Below, piece after piece: positions 1 to 6,812 of a stretch of 7,111 bases of DNA. The stretch's first letter is position 1; each line of letters opens with the position of its first letter. Source of the stretch: Bacillota bacterium (GTDB lineage Bacteria; Bacillota; Bacilli; Alicyclobacillales; SLC66); NCBI GenBank assembly GCA_021799325.1, contig JAJZAS010000075.1, positions 1-7,111 on the forward strand. The letters run 5' to 3'. The translations under genes and the position numbers were made by a program. The notes below the pieces were generated by a model, which was given only the letters and a program-made list of their open reading frames with translations, searched no databases and was not told the origin of the DNA.

Positions 1-619
1 TCCAACGCTTGACCTTGGCTAACATCTCCTCCACATTGCCTGGAGCGAGTGCAAACGTGGCAGATAGCACTACATCTCCTGAGTCACGCAGCGCACTGGA
101 TCGATAGTGAAAGTCAAGCTCACCTACAGAATGAGGCTTCACCTCTCCACCTGGCGTTAGCACCTGGACCCACTTCAGTACATCCTTCATTTCGCTGCCA
201 TGGGCCCCTGCGTTCATCACGACCGCTCCGCCAACAGTACCGGGAATGCCCGTGGCAAATTCCAAACCGGACAGACCATTTTTCATTGCCACATGCGCCG
301 TTGAAACGATCGTCCGCCCGGACTTCACCGTCATTTCATTGCCATCGATGGCGTATCCTGAGAAGGATTCGCTGAGTTTGATCACCAGTCCGCGGATTCC
401 CCCGTCCCGAACGAGCAGATTACTTCCTCTACCTAGCACAAAATATGGAATTTGGTGGCTAATAGCTAGGCGCAACAATTCCTCAATCTGGCTGACGTTC
501 TCCGGAATCGCAAGAATGTCTGCAGGACCGCCAATGCGCCAGGTGGTGTGTTTGGCCATTGGCTCATGGTAAAGGACCACAGTGGCAACATTGGCAAATA
601 TCGATGGATCTGGATACAT
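1..619 (-). CDS. murB: UDP-N-acetylenolpyruvoylglucosamine reductase MurB (N-terminal part, runs off window)
   Basis: MurB is a cytoplasmic FAD enzyme that reduces UDP-GlcNAc-enolpyruvate to UDP-MurNAc with NADPH. The frame is open from an ATG at 619-617 to the window edge and gives 206 residues of a protein that is usually about 300 long. Visible FAD-domain motifs are RIGGPAD (28-34), LGRGSNLLV (62-70) and GIPGTVGGAVVMNAGAHG (124-141). The segment HYRSS (171-175) matches the conserved tyrosine-arginine region of the short, Gram-positive-type enzymes. The catalytic serine or cysteine and final glutamate lie beyond the window. I chose ATG 619 because AGGAG (631-635) lies 11 bases upstream. An in-frame ATG at 646 has no Shine-Dalgarno and would add nine residues. 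The gene follows murG after 75 bases, as in Bacillus. The assignment is firm; the start is moderately sure. Confidence 0.96.
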   Translation of the reverse strand, partial: MYPDPSIFANVATVVLYHEPMAKHTTWRIGGPADILAIPENVSQIEELLRLAISHQIPYFVLGRGSNLLVRDGGIRGLVIKLSESFSGYAIDGNEMTVKSGRTIVSTAHVAMKNGLSGLEFATGIPGTVGGAVVMNAGAHGSEMKDVLKWVQVLTPGGEVKPHSVGELDFHYRSSALRDSGDVVLSATFALAPGNVEEMLAKVKRW

Positions 620-630
620 GCCGGGATAAA

Positions 631-635
631 CTCCT
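631..635 (-). promoter_or_regulatory. Shine-Dalgarno of murB
   Basis: AGGAG on the minus strand, within GAGAGGAG, lies 11 bases before the ATG at 619. The spacing is somewhat long but similar to that of murG in the same operon. It favours ATG 619 over the in-frame ATG at 646, which has no purine-rich sequence in front of it. Confidence 0.65.
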
Positions 636-644
636 CTCAGGCAC

Positions 645-661
645 ATGTGATTTTTTCACAT
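645..661. repeat. Interrupted palindrome in the murG-murB gap
   Basis: ATGTGA-TTTTT-TCACAT on the plus strand is a perfect 6-bp inverted repeat with a 5-base T/A spacer. It sits about 30 bases after the murG stop, just upstream of the murB Shine-Dalgarno, and overlaps the unused in-frame ATG at 646. In RNA it could form a weak hairpin with an A5 loop on the transcribed strand. There is no U-tract after it, so it is not a convincing intrinsic terminator. In DNA it could be an operator half-site pair. Its function is unknown, and chance in an A+T-rich spacer is possible. Confidence 0.4.
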
Positions 662-694
662 CATATGTAATTTCACGCGCATGGTGACAACGGC

Positions 695-1822
695 CTATTC
701 ACCTGATGGCAGATTCCTGTCATTCCCTGTCAAACGAATCAATTCGGTCGTGATCCGTTCAAGCGCATCCGGTCTGCCCAACTTTTTGCTGGCCTTTTTC
801 ATCGCATCTAACCGAAACGGATTTTGTAATAGCGTGGTCACCTCATTTTGCAACCGTTCTGCGCTCAGTTCCACTTCCGGTAACAAAATAGCGGCCCCTT
901 CGTCCACCAGAGCCTGCGCGTTGTTATCCTGATGGCGGTGCGTCACGTATGGAGATGGGATCAGGATGGCCGGAACGCCAAGGGCTGTCAATTCAGCCAA
1001 AATCGTGGCACCGGCGCGGCTGATGAGAAGTGTGGACAGGGAGATCAGGGCAGGCATTTCATGATAATAAGGAAGCACATGCAGATGATCATGCGCGATC
1101 CCGTCTTTTTTTAGTGAGGATTGGATTTCCTCATAATGCACTTCCCCAGTAATCCAAACCACCTGCATCTCGCCTAAATCGGTCTCAAAAAGCCATTTTT
1201 GAACCGCTTGGTTGATCGGTTTAGCGCCTCTGCTCCCACTTACGATCGTCACGATGGGGAGATGGTTTAGACCAAGTTCCTTGCGAACCGCATCCCGGCT
1301 AGTCTGGACGGCGTTTACCGCTTCTGTGGCACGGGGATTCCCTGTTACCGCAAGACGCCTGGCACGCGGAAAAGACGAAGCTCCTGCCGCCATCGCAAGC
1401 AAGACCACATCGGTGATGCGACTGACCATCCGATTCGCAAGTCCAGCTTTCGCGTCCATTTCCATGATTGCCGTTGGGATGCCAAGACTATACGCAGCGA
1501 GTACCACAGGTGCCACTACATATCCTCCGGTTCCCACCACCACGTCAGGTCGAAATGACTTTAGTTCTTTTCTTGCGGCAAGCGTTGCCGTCATGGCCAG
1601 CCATGCTGTTTTCAACGCCCTTACAGATACTTTTCGCTTTAACCCCTCAACCTGAATAAAACGGCACTCAATTCCGGTCCTCGGAACCAAATCCTTTTCA
1701 AGTCCGTTCTCAGTTCCGATATACAGGACCTGTGCATCCAGTTTTGCCTTAGCAAAACGGGCAATCGCGAGCGCTGGGTAAATATGCCCACCAGTTCCGC
1801 CACCTGAAACAATGATTCGCAT
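695..1822 (-). CDS. murG: UDP-N-acetylglucosamine--lipid I N-acetylglucosaminyltransferase MurG
   Basis: MurG is a GT28-family, GT-B fold enzyme on the inner face of the membrane. It transfers GlcNAc from UDP-GlcNAc to lipid I, giving lipid II. The product is 375 aa, slightly longer than the usual 355-365. The N-terminal glycine-rich loop GGGTGGHIYPALAIA (7-21) holds the conserved His13. GTGGY (97-101) follows. The C-terminal donor domain has SGSRGAKPIN (195-204), ISRAGATILAEL (267-278) with the conserved Glu, and PSPYVTHRHQDNNA (289-302), all in the Bacillus style. The odd point is residues 120-123, which read MEMD where the family normally has HEQN. The ATG at 1822 is preceded by AAGGAGA (1834-1840), with rather long spacing of about 11 bases. 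It follows spoVE after 37 bases and ends in TAG. The assignment is very secure. Confidence 0.98.
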   Translation of the reverse strand: MRIIVSGGGTGGHIYPALAIARFAKAKLDAQVLYIGTENGLEKDLVPRTGIECRFIQVEGLKRKVSVRALKTAWLAMTATLAARKELKSFRPDVVVGTGGYVVAPVVLAAYSLGIPTAIMEMDAKAGLANRMVSRITDVVLLAMAAGASSFPRARRLAVTGNPRATEAVNAVQTSRDAVRKELGLNHLPIVTIVSGSRGAKPINQAVQKWLFETDLGEMQVVWITGEVHYEEIQSSLKKDGIAHDHLHVLPYYHEMPALISLSTLLISRAGATILAELTALGVPAILIPSPYVTHRHQDNNAQALVDEGAAILLPEVELSAERLQNEVTTLLQNPFRLDAMKKASKKLGRPDALERITTELIRLTGNDRNLPSGE

Positions 1823-1859
1823 CGTAAAGTGGTTCTCCTTTGTATGAAAATCCTCGCGC

Positions 1860-2960
1860 TCAACCAGCTCTTGCCTGTCGCGAGATATTCATGATAATGC
1901 CTACAGCACTCAACATCAGGGTCAGTGATGAACCACCATAACTCAAAAACGGGAGCGTAATTCCAGTGACAGGCAATAGTCCTGTCACCACGCCTACATT
2001 AATCATCACTTGTACCGCGATGATGCTGACGAGCCCTGCAGCAAGGTAACTGCCGAACCTGTCTGGCGCTCTCCATGCGGTGCGCATTCCGCGAAAAATC
2101 AATAGCGCAAAGAGAAGTAGCGTCGCCACCGCCCCGATAAAGCCCAATTCTTCCGCTAATATGGCAAATATAAAATCAGTTTGTGGCTCTGGTAAGTATA
2201 AATGCTTTTGTGTGCTACCTCCGATTCCGGAGCCTAGCAGTGCACCTTGACCTAGCGCCACCATCGACATGATAATGTGGTAACCGATCGTATCCGGATA
2301 TTTCCAGGGATCCAAAAACGACAACACTCGCGCCAATCGATAGGGTGCTGCGGCGATCAGTCCTGCAAACGCGATCGCACCAGCGCCAACAAGCGACCAC
2401 AAATATTTCATGGGGGCGCCTGCAATAAAAATCAGTATCATCGTTGCGCCTGCAATGACTGCGCTTTGCCCCAAATCAGGCTCCAACATTATCAGCAGCA
2501 CCGCAGCGCTCATCACCAGAAGCGGCGGCATTAACCCTTTACTAAAGAATAGCATGCGATCCGGTCGTTGACTAAACCAACTGCTAAAAAAAATTAGTAG
2601 CCCAAATTTTGCAAATTCAGAAGGTTGAATGCCAAAAGTCCCGATGCCAAGCCACGCCCGCGAACCACCTCTCACTTGGCCGACATGGGGAACCAGTACC
2701 AATCCCAAAAACAAAAAACAAACGATCACAATCACGCGACTGTATTTCTGAAAAAAGTGGTAATCCAGGCGACTCATAAGCCACATCGACAAAAGCCCCA
2801 ACGCGGCAAACAGTACCTGCCTCTTGAAATAATAAAAGGCATCGTGGAAACGCTCTAGGGATAACACAGTACTCGCACTGTGCACCATCAGCACTCCAAT
2901 GACAAGCAAACACAGAGTTGCTAGCGGAATCAGCAAATCCGCGGCTTTCTGGCTACGCAT
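1860..2960 (-). CDS. spoVE: SEDS-family lipid II polymerase, SpoVE/FtsW type
   Basis: This is a polytopic membrane protein of the SEDS (shape, elongation, division, sporulation) family. These proteins are peptidoglycan glycosyltransferases that polymerise lipid II with a partner class B penicillin-binding protein. It has 366 aa and roughly ten hydrophobic segments. Motifs are SRAWLGIGTFGIQPSEFAKFG (from residue 100), EPDLG (160-164), GSGIGGSTQK (243-252), PEPQTDFIFA (257-266) with conserved extracellular Asp262, and GLLPVTGITLPFLSYGGSS (327-345). The 366-aa length equals that of B. subtilis SpoVE as I recall it, and the position between murD and murG is that of spoVE. FtsW of B. subtilis is longer with a C-terminal extension. 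If the organism has no second homologue, this protein would do vegetative division as FtsW. ATG 2960 has AGGAGGG (2968-2974) seven bases upstream. It ends in TGA. Family is certain; SpoVE versus FtsW role is not. Confidence 0.95.
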   Translation of the reverse strand: MRSQKAADLLIPLATLCLLVIGVLMVHSASTVLSLERFHDAFYYFKRQVLFAALGLLSMWLMSRLDYHFFQKYSRVIVIVCFLFLGLVLVPHVGQVRGGSRAWLGIGTFGIQPSEFAKFGLLIFFSSWFSQRPDRMLFFSKGLMPPLLVMSAAVLLIMLEPDLGQSAVIAGATMILIFIAGAPMKYLWSLVGAGAIAFAGLIAAAPYRLARVLSFLDPWKYPDTIGYHIIMSMVALGQGALLGSGIGGSTQKHLYLPEPQTDFIFAILAEELGFIGAVATLLLFALLIFRGMRTAWRAPDRFGSYLAAGLVSIIAVQVMINVGVVTGLLPVTGITLPFLSYGGSSLTLMLSAVGIIMNISRQARAG

Positions 2961-2988
2961 GGCCGCACCCTCCTACACCTCGTCCATG

Positions 2989-4266
2989 CTAAAGCTTATG
3001 CACCGCCTCTTTGAAAATTCGTCCCCTCACCTCAAAAGAAGGAAACATATCCCAACTCGCGGCAGCAGGTGATAACAAGATTACATCGTTGCTTGTCGAA
3101 AATGCCACCGCTTCTGTCACCGCTTCTTCAATGGATGAAACTGATCTGATTAAAGAAATGCCGGCGCGAAGCGCAGTCGCTTTCATCCGTTCCGCCGATT
3201 CCCCGAGCACCACCACCGCCTTCGCATGCTGACGCAACGGCTCCTCCAACACGCTTAAGTCATCGCCCCGTTCCAGACCCCCCAAAATGACGATGACCGG
3301 TTCTGAAAACGAGTTGATGGCGCGAATCGCGGCCTGGGGATTCGTGGCTTTGGAGTCGTTATAAAATTTTACCTGTTGGACACTTCGCACAAATTCCATC
3401 CGATGTTCCACGCCCTGAAAAGTCCGCCATACCTCTACCACAGCAGTTAAGGGTACCCCTGCCGCAAGTGCCGCTGTGCCTGCAGCGAGCGCGTTTTCTA
3501 AATTGAATTCACCCTTAAGTGCCACTTCATCTGCGTGACAAACTTCTATAGACGTGGCACTCGCATGCGATCGATAATAGATGGTGTGTTGGTCACGATA
3601 TAATCCTTGTTCCACTGGTGTTTGTATACTGAACGTATAGACCTCAATCCCTTTTTCCCTCAGCATCGGGATGAGCGCAAGCAGATTGTCTTTATCCGCG
3701 TTAAGAACGGCCACATCACCTTGTCCTTGATTGGCAAACAGGCGTAGTTTAGCCTTCCTATACGCGTCAAATGATCCGTGATAATCAAGGTGGGTGGGAT
3801 AGATATTCAAAAGCACCGCGATCTTGGGACGAAAGTGTACTGTCCCTTGAAGCTGAAAACTTGAGACTTCCGTGACAAGCCAAGTCTCGTTCGACAAGTC
3901 CCTGACCACTCCGGACATGGCCTTTCCGATATTCCCTGACACTACTGATGGGAGGTCGCTTTTTGAAAACATTTCGCCTATCAGCGTCGTCGTAGTGGTT
4001 TTGCCGTTTGAACCGGTGATGGCAATGATGGGGGACTTGGTGTAACTCCCTGCTACCTCAATTTCTGTCACCATGGGAATTCCCCTATTTGCGGCCTCAA
4101 CCAAGATCGGAACATCGTAGCGGATACCGGGATTTTTGACCACGAGGTCCACATGATCCAACAAGGAAAAAGGGTGTTCGCCAAGTGTCACGTGAGCCCC
4201 TTTTGCTTTAAGTGTGTCAGCGTATTCTAGTTCTTCAGCCCTTTGCATCAGGTCGCACTTTGACAC
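2989..4266 (-). CDS. murD: UDP-N-acetylmuramoyl-L-alanine--D-glutamate ligase MurD, body of gene downstream of an in-frame stop
   Basis: MurD is the cytoplasmic ATP-dependent ligase that adds D-glutamate to UDP-MurNAc-L-Ala. This frame gives 425 residues from a GTG at 4266 and holds almost the whole enzyme. It has VVKNPGI (42-48), the ATP loop TGSNGKTTT (84-92), EVSSFQL (133-139) and NIYPTHLDYHG (154-164). Next come YRKAKLRLF (169-177) with the lysine expected to be carbamylated (Lys173), GEFNLENALAA (252-262), NDSKATNP (303-310) and LLSPAAASWDMF (397-408). The family is about 450 residues. The missing N-terminus, with the UDP-binding loop, lies in the same frame upstream (4270-4359) behind a single TAA at 4267-4269. 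Joined, the two would give 456 residues. The GTG abuts the stop and has only a weak TGGGG in front, so it is probably not the native start. Function as written is doubtful: either the stop is an error, or the gene is newly broken, or it is read by an unusual route. The gene ends in TAG, 28 bases before spoVE. Confidence 0.9.
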   Translation of the reverse strand: MSKCDLMQRAEELEYADTLKAKGAHVTLGEHPFSLLDHVDLVVKNPGIRYDVPILVEAANRGIPMVTEIEVAGSYTKSPIIAITGSNGKTTTTTLIGEMFSKSDLPSVVSGNIGKAMSGVVRDLSNETWLVTEVSSFQLQGTVHFRPKIAVLLNIYPTHLDYHGSFDAYRKAKLRLFANQGQGDVAVLNADKDNLLALIPMLREKGIEVYTFSIQTPVEQGLYRDQHTIYYRSHASATSIEVCHADEVALKGEFNLENALAAGTAALAAGVPLTAVVEVWRTFQGVEHRMEFVRSVQQVKFYNDSKATNPQAAIRAINSFSEPVIVILGGLERGDDLSVLEEPLRQHAKAVVVLGESAERMKATALRAGISLIRSVSSIEEAVTEAVAFSTSNDVILLSPAAASWDMFPSFEVRGRIFKEAVHKL

Positions 4267-4359
4267 TTATGCCCCAAGGTCCATCAGTAAATTGGCCACG
4301 GCAAAACCGCTTCGCGCGAGCCCTAATACCAGCACGTTTTTTCCATGAAAATCTGTCAA
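4267..4359 (-). pseudogene. murD: MurD N-terminal segment (30 codons) ending in a premature TAA
   Basis: A TTG at 4359-4357 opens 30 codons beginning MTDFHGKNVLVLGLARSG, then TAA at 4269-4267. This is the first beta strand, glycine-rich loop and first helix of the MurD UDP-binding domain. Bacterial MurD typically reads GA-x-V-x-x-x-D at its end, and here it reads GA-stop-VSKCD. The stop therefore replaces exactly one ordinary residue and the frame is unbroken across it. CAA, GAA, AAA, TAC, TAT or TCA could each become TAA by one base change. The TTG start is supported by GGGAGGT upstream (4367-4373) and by a 27-base gap after mraY. Nothing else in the gene has decayed. I read this as part of one murD gene and not as a separate peptide gene. 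Confidence 0.88.
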
Positions 4360-4366
4360 ACCCTGT

Positions 4367-4373
4367 ACCTCCC
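4367..4373 (-). promoter_or_regulatory. Shine-Dalgarno of murD, supporting the TTG start
   Basis: GGGAGGT on the minus strand lies in the 27-base gap after the mraY stop, with about 8 bases between the GGAGG core and the TTG at 4359. It is much stronger than anything in front of the GTG at 4266. It shows that ribosomes are set to start MurD upstream of the TAA. Confidence 0.8.
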
Positions 4374-4386
4374 GAACGGATGACTA

Positions 4387-5343
4387 CTATCTGATGAAAA
4401 GAAATAACGTTGCCAACCCCAAAAGCAATCCAGCTCCCCAAAATGTCAGCACCACTCGCCATTCTGACCAACCCACGAGTTCAAAGTGGTGATGCAAGGG
4501 GCTCATTTTGAACACGCGTTTTCCTGTAGTTTGAAAGGATATCACCTGAATAATGACGGATAGCGTCTCCACCACGAAAACGCCGCCCACGATAATCAAC
4601 CATAATTCCGCGTGTGTGAGCACCGCTACGGCTGCTAGACTGCCGCCAAGCGCAAGTGATCCGGTATCTCCCATGAAGACTTTAGCGGGATGGCGATTAT
4701 ACACAAAAAATCCGACTAATGCCCCCACCATTGCCATACTGAACACGGATACGTTCCACTGACTTTCCCACCAGGCAATGGCCGCGTACACTGCAAAGGC
4801 AATCGCCGTGGTCCCGGTCGCGAGGCCATCAAGTCCGTCAGTCAGGTTGACCGCATTGGCGGAGCCCACCATAAATACAACCAAAAAGAGAAGATACCAC
4901 ATTCCAATGTCAATTCCGCCACCAAGTCCAGGTATACTTAACGAAAAATGCCATCCTGTAAAATATAATGCCAAATAAAAGATCACCACAACCAAAACTT
5001 GCGCGATGATTTTTTGTAATGCCGTCAATCCTAGGTTCTTCTTGCGCAGAATCTTCAATCCATCGTCAATGAGTCCAATGAGTCCGAATCCCACCATTAC
5101 AAGTAGCAACAACCAGGTGGTCAATGAATCCGAAAACCGCCACGCCGTAATGAATGCGCTGATAATAAAAAGAATACCACCCATAGTGGGCGTTCCCGAT
5201 TTTTGCTGATGGCGGACTGGCCCCTCCGCGCGAATGGCCTGTCCAAACTTAAATCGGTGCAACAAAGGAATGGCGAGTGGGCCAAGCAGCACCACAATGG
5301 CAAATGCAATGATAAAGATCCATGTCAAGGACTGCGCATCCAT
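4387..5343 (-). CDS. mraY: Phospho-N-acetylmuramoyl-pentapeptide-transferase MraY
   Basis: MraY is an integral membrane enzyme that transfers phospho-MurNAc-pentapeptide from its UDP carrier to undecaprenyl phosphate, making lipid I. It is the first membrane step of peptidoglycan synthesis and needs Mg2+. The product is 318 aa, close to the 320-324 of other Bacillota, with about ten hydrophobic segments. Family motifs run in order: SGTPTMGGI (49-57), the aspartate pair DD at 93-94, NAVNLTDGLDGLA (163-175), FMGDTGSLALGG (223-234) and PLHHHFE (282-288). All the acidic residues known to be needed for catalysis appear present. ATG 5343 has AGGAGGT (5349-5355) six bases upstream, one of the best ribosome sites in the window. 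It starts 21 bases after murF and ends in TAG, 27 bases before the murD TTG. Nothing is unusual here. Confidence 0.98.
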   Translation of the reverse strand: MDAQSLTWIFIIAFAIVVLLGPLAIPLLHRFKFGQAIRAEGPVRHQQKSGTPTMGGILFIISAFITAWRFSDSLTTWLLLLVMVGFGLIGLIDDGLKILRKKNLGLTALQKIIAQVLVVVIFYLALYFTGWHFSLSIPGLGGGIDIGMWYLLFLVVFMVGSANAVNLTDGLDGLATGTTAIAFAVYAAIAWWESQWNVSVFSMAMVGALVGFFVYNRHPAKVFMGDTGSLALGGSLAAVAVLTHAELWLIIVGGVFVVETLSVIIQVISFQTTGKRVFKMSPLHHHFELVGWSEWRVVLTFWGAGLLLGLATLFLFIR

Positions 5344-5364
5344 AGCTAACCTCCTGCCCCAGTA

Positions 5365-6798
5365 CTAGTGTGAATTTTGTTCATGACCCGGAAAATCTGC
5401 AAGAATGACTTTTGCCACTTTTTCCAGGCCAATTTTGCGCGATCCCTTGACAAGCACCGCACAGGTTTTTTCTTGTTTTAAGTGATGAATTAGTCGCGAC
5501 ATTAGGTGATTTGTGGCGTCCTCTGCTTCTGCTGCCTCATAGGTGTGCAAGTTTTCCAGGCGGTCACTCGCCCCTTCTAAGTACCAATGAGCCATGTCAC
5601 CTACGGCGATCAACTCCTGAATGCCGTATTCCCCAACCATCGTACCGACTTTTCGATGAAGTTCCTTCGCGTGCTCGCCGAGTTCCAGCATGTCACCCAG
5701 CACGGCAATGCGCACGTCCACCTCCAGATCCCCCATCACTTTTAACGCTCCCTCAATGGAAGAAGGTGCTGCATTGTAGGCGTCATTGATCAAATACAAT
5801 CGATCGCCTAGTTGCATCACGGCTAGCCTCATGGCGTCCATTTGATAAGCGGAGAGCGCACGAAGCGCCTCCTCCGCCCTGATGCCAAACCACATTGCCA
5901 CACTGCAGGCAGCGAGCGCGTCAAGCGCCAGGTGCTTGCCTGGAAACGGCAAATTCGTATGCGCGGTAGCCACACCCAATTTTTCTCCCATCATCACATC
6001 CATAAGAGCACCACTCGGTGGGCTTGCCTCATAGCGCACAAGTCGAGCATCTGCCCCCGCGTTTTCACCAAAGTAAAAAACGTCCACGCCAACCGGCAAT
6101 GTCAATTCCTGAAGTAATGGTTCCTCTGAAGGGATAAACGCGGCACCACCGGACGGCAGCGCATCAATCAACTCCCATTTCGCCTTCGCAATCGCCGCGC
6201 GGGATCCCAAATAGCCGATATGCGCCTCTCCGATCATGGTGATCACGCCCACATCCGGCTTTGCGATTTCCGCAAGCCTAGCAATTTCGCCCGCGTGATT
6301 CATTCCCATTTCAAAGACAGCCACCTCGGTGTCTTCTGGAATCTGCAGCAGCGATAAAGGAAGTCCAATGTGGTTGTTCAGATTACCGGGCGAACGATAC
6401 GTGCGATACCTCGCTGAAAGCATCAGCGCCATCATTTCCTTGGTGGTTGTTTTACCGTTGCTACCAGTTACTCCCACCACCTTCATCGGCAACTCGTGTC
6501 GATACGAGCTGGCCATGTTTTGCAGGGCGTGAAGCGTATCCCCCACCACAACATGGGGAACCTCTTTTAATTCGTCAGGTATGGGTAAGCCTTTTTTCCA
6601 CAAAAAAGCAACCGCTCCTCGCGCCATGGCACCACTGACAAACTGATGCCCGTCAAACGTATCGCCAATAATGGGAATAAACAAATTCCCTTCCCCAACT
6701 GTGCGAGAATCGGTGCTTACGCCGCGTATCATAATGGGACTACCCACCAGTTCTCCCGCTGTTGCCTTGGCCACCCATAACAGATCACGCTGAATCAT
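5365..6798 (-). CDS. murF: UDP-N-acetylmuramoyl-tripeptide--D-alanyl-D-alanine ligase MurF
   Basis: MurF is the last cytoplasmic Mur ligase and joins D-Ala-D-Ala to UDP-MurNAc-tripeptide using ATP. From ATG 6798 it has 477 residues, within the family range of about 450-480. The N-terminal domain contains GVSTDSRTVGEGNLF (26-40). The central domain has the ATP loop TGSNGKTTTK (111-120), SPGNLNNHIGLPLSLL (136-151), EMGMNHAGEIA (163-173), and AIAKAKWEL (202-210) with the likely carbamylated Lys207. The C-terminal domain has NDAYNAAPSS (338-347) and VLVKGSRKIGLE (448-459). Residues 186-193 read ITMIGEAH where relatives usually have ITNIGEAH. A GTG at 6807 would add three residues, but it overlaps the Shine-Dalgarno, so I prefer the ATG. 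It starts 12 bases after murE and ends in TAG. Confidence 0.97.
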   Translation of the reverse strand: MIQRDLLWVAKATAGELVGSPIMIRGVSTDSRTVGEGNLFIPIIGDTFDGHQFVSGAMARGAVAFLWKKGLPIPDELKEVPHVVVGDTLHALQNMASSYRHELPMKVVGVTGSNGKTTTKEMMALMLSARYRTYRSPGNLNNHIGLPLSLLQIPEDTEVAVFEMGMNHAGEIARLAEIAKPDVGVITMIGEAHIGYLGSRAAIAKAKWELIDALPSGGAAFIPSEEPLLQELTLPVGVDVFYFGENAGADARLVRYEASPPSGALMDVMMGEKLGVATAHTNLPFPGKHLALDALAACSVAMWFGIRAEEALRALSAYQMDAMRLAVMQLGDRLYLINDAYNAAPSSIEGALKVMGDLEVDVRIAVLGDMLELGEHAKELHRKVGTMVGEYGIQELIAVGDMAHWYLEGASDRLENLHTYEAAEAEDATNHLMSRLIHHLKQEKTCAVLVKGSRKIGLEKVAKVILADFPGHEQNSH

Positions 6799-6806
6799 TG
6801 CCAGCA

Positions 6807-6812
6807 CTCCTT
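6807..6812 (-). promoter_or_regulatory. Shine-Dalgarno of murF, overlapping the murE stop
   Basis: AAGGAG on the minus strand overlaps the murE TAA (6811-6813) and lies 8 bases before ATG 6798. This fixes the ATG as the murF start in preference to the GTG at 6807-6805, whose first base is the last G of this site. The overlap suggests translational coupling of murE and murF. Confidence 0.75.

Noticed and set aside
49..572. Two overlapping 108-residue plus-strand open frames opposite murB
   Set aside because: They are antisense to a murB frame that has clear FAD-domain motifs. Their translations are low complexity, without recognisable domains, and no Shine-Dalgarno supports them.
645..661. 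CRP/FNR-like operator or intrinsic terminator
   Set aside because: The spacer is 5 bases, not 6, and CRP-type control of this kind is not expected in a Bacillota. No run of T follows the hairpin on the transcribed strand, so terminator structure is lacking. It is kept only as an unexplained palindrome.
653..679. An 8-codon reading frame (MRVKLHMM) in the murG-murB gap as a leader peptide
   Set aside because: It has no Shine-Dalgarno and no attenuator-like codon bias. Such a short frame is expected by chance.
1212..1655. A 147-residue plus-strand open frame opposite murG
   Set aside because: It is a shadow of the murG coding strand. Its composition (many Ala, Thr, Ser) is that of antisense to a real gene, with no motif of its own.
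4267..4269. Genome-wide reassignment of TAA to a sense codon
   Set aside because: murE ends at a TAA directly before the murF Shine-Dalgarno and start, at the expected end of MurE. TAA therefore acts as a normal stop in this organism.
2989..4359. Frameshift as the cause of the split murD
   Set aside because: Both sides of the TAA are in the same frame and align with the MurD consensus without gap or extra residue. The lesion is a substitution-type stop, not an indel.
4235..4471. A 78-residue minus-strand frame across the mraY-murD junction
   Set aside because: It reads the end of mraY and the start of murD in the wrong frame. The region is explained by the mraY C-terminus and the MurD N-terminal 30 codons.
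6799..6807. GTG at 6807 as the murF start
   Set aside because: It overlaps the AAGGAG ribosome site, which is correctly spaced for the ATG at 6798.
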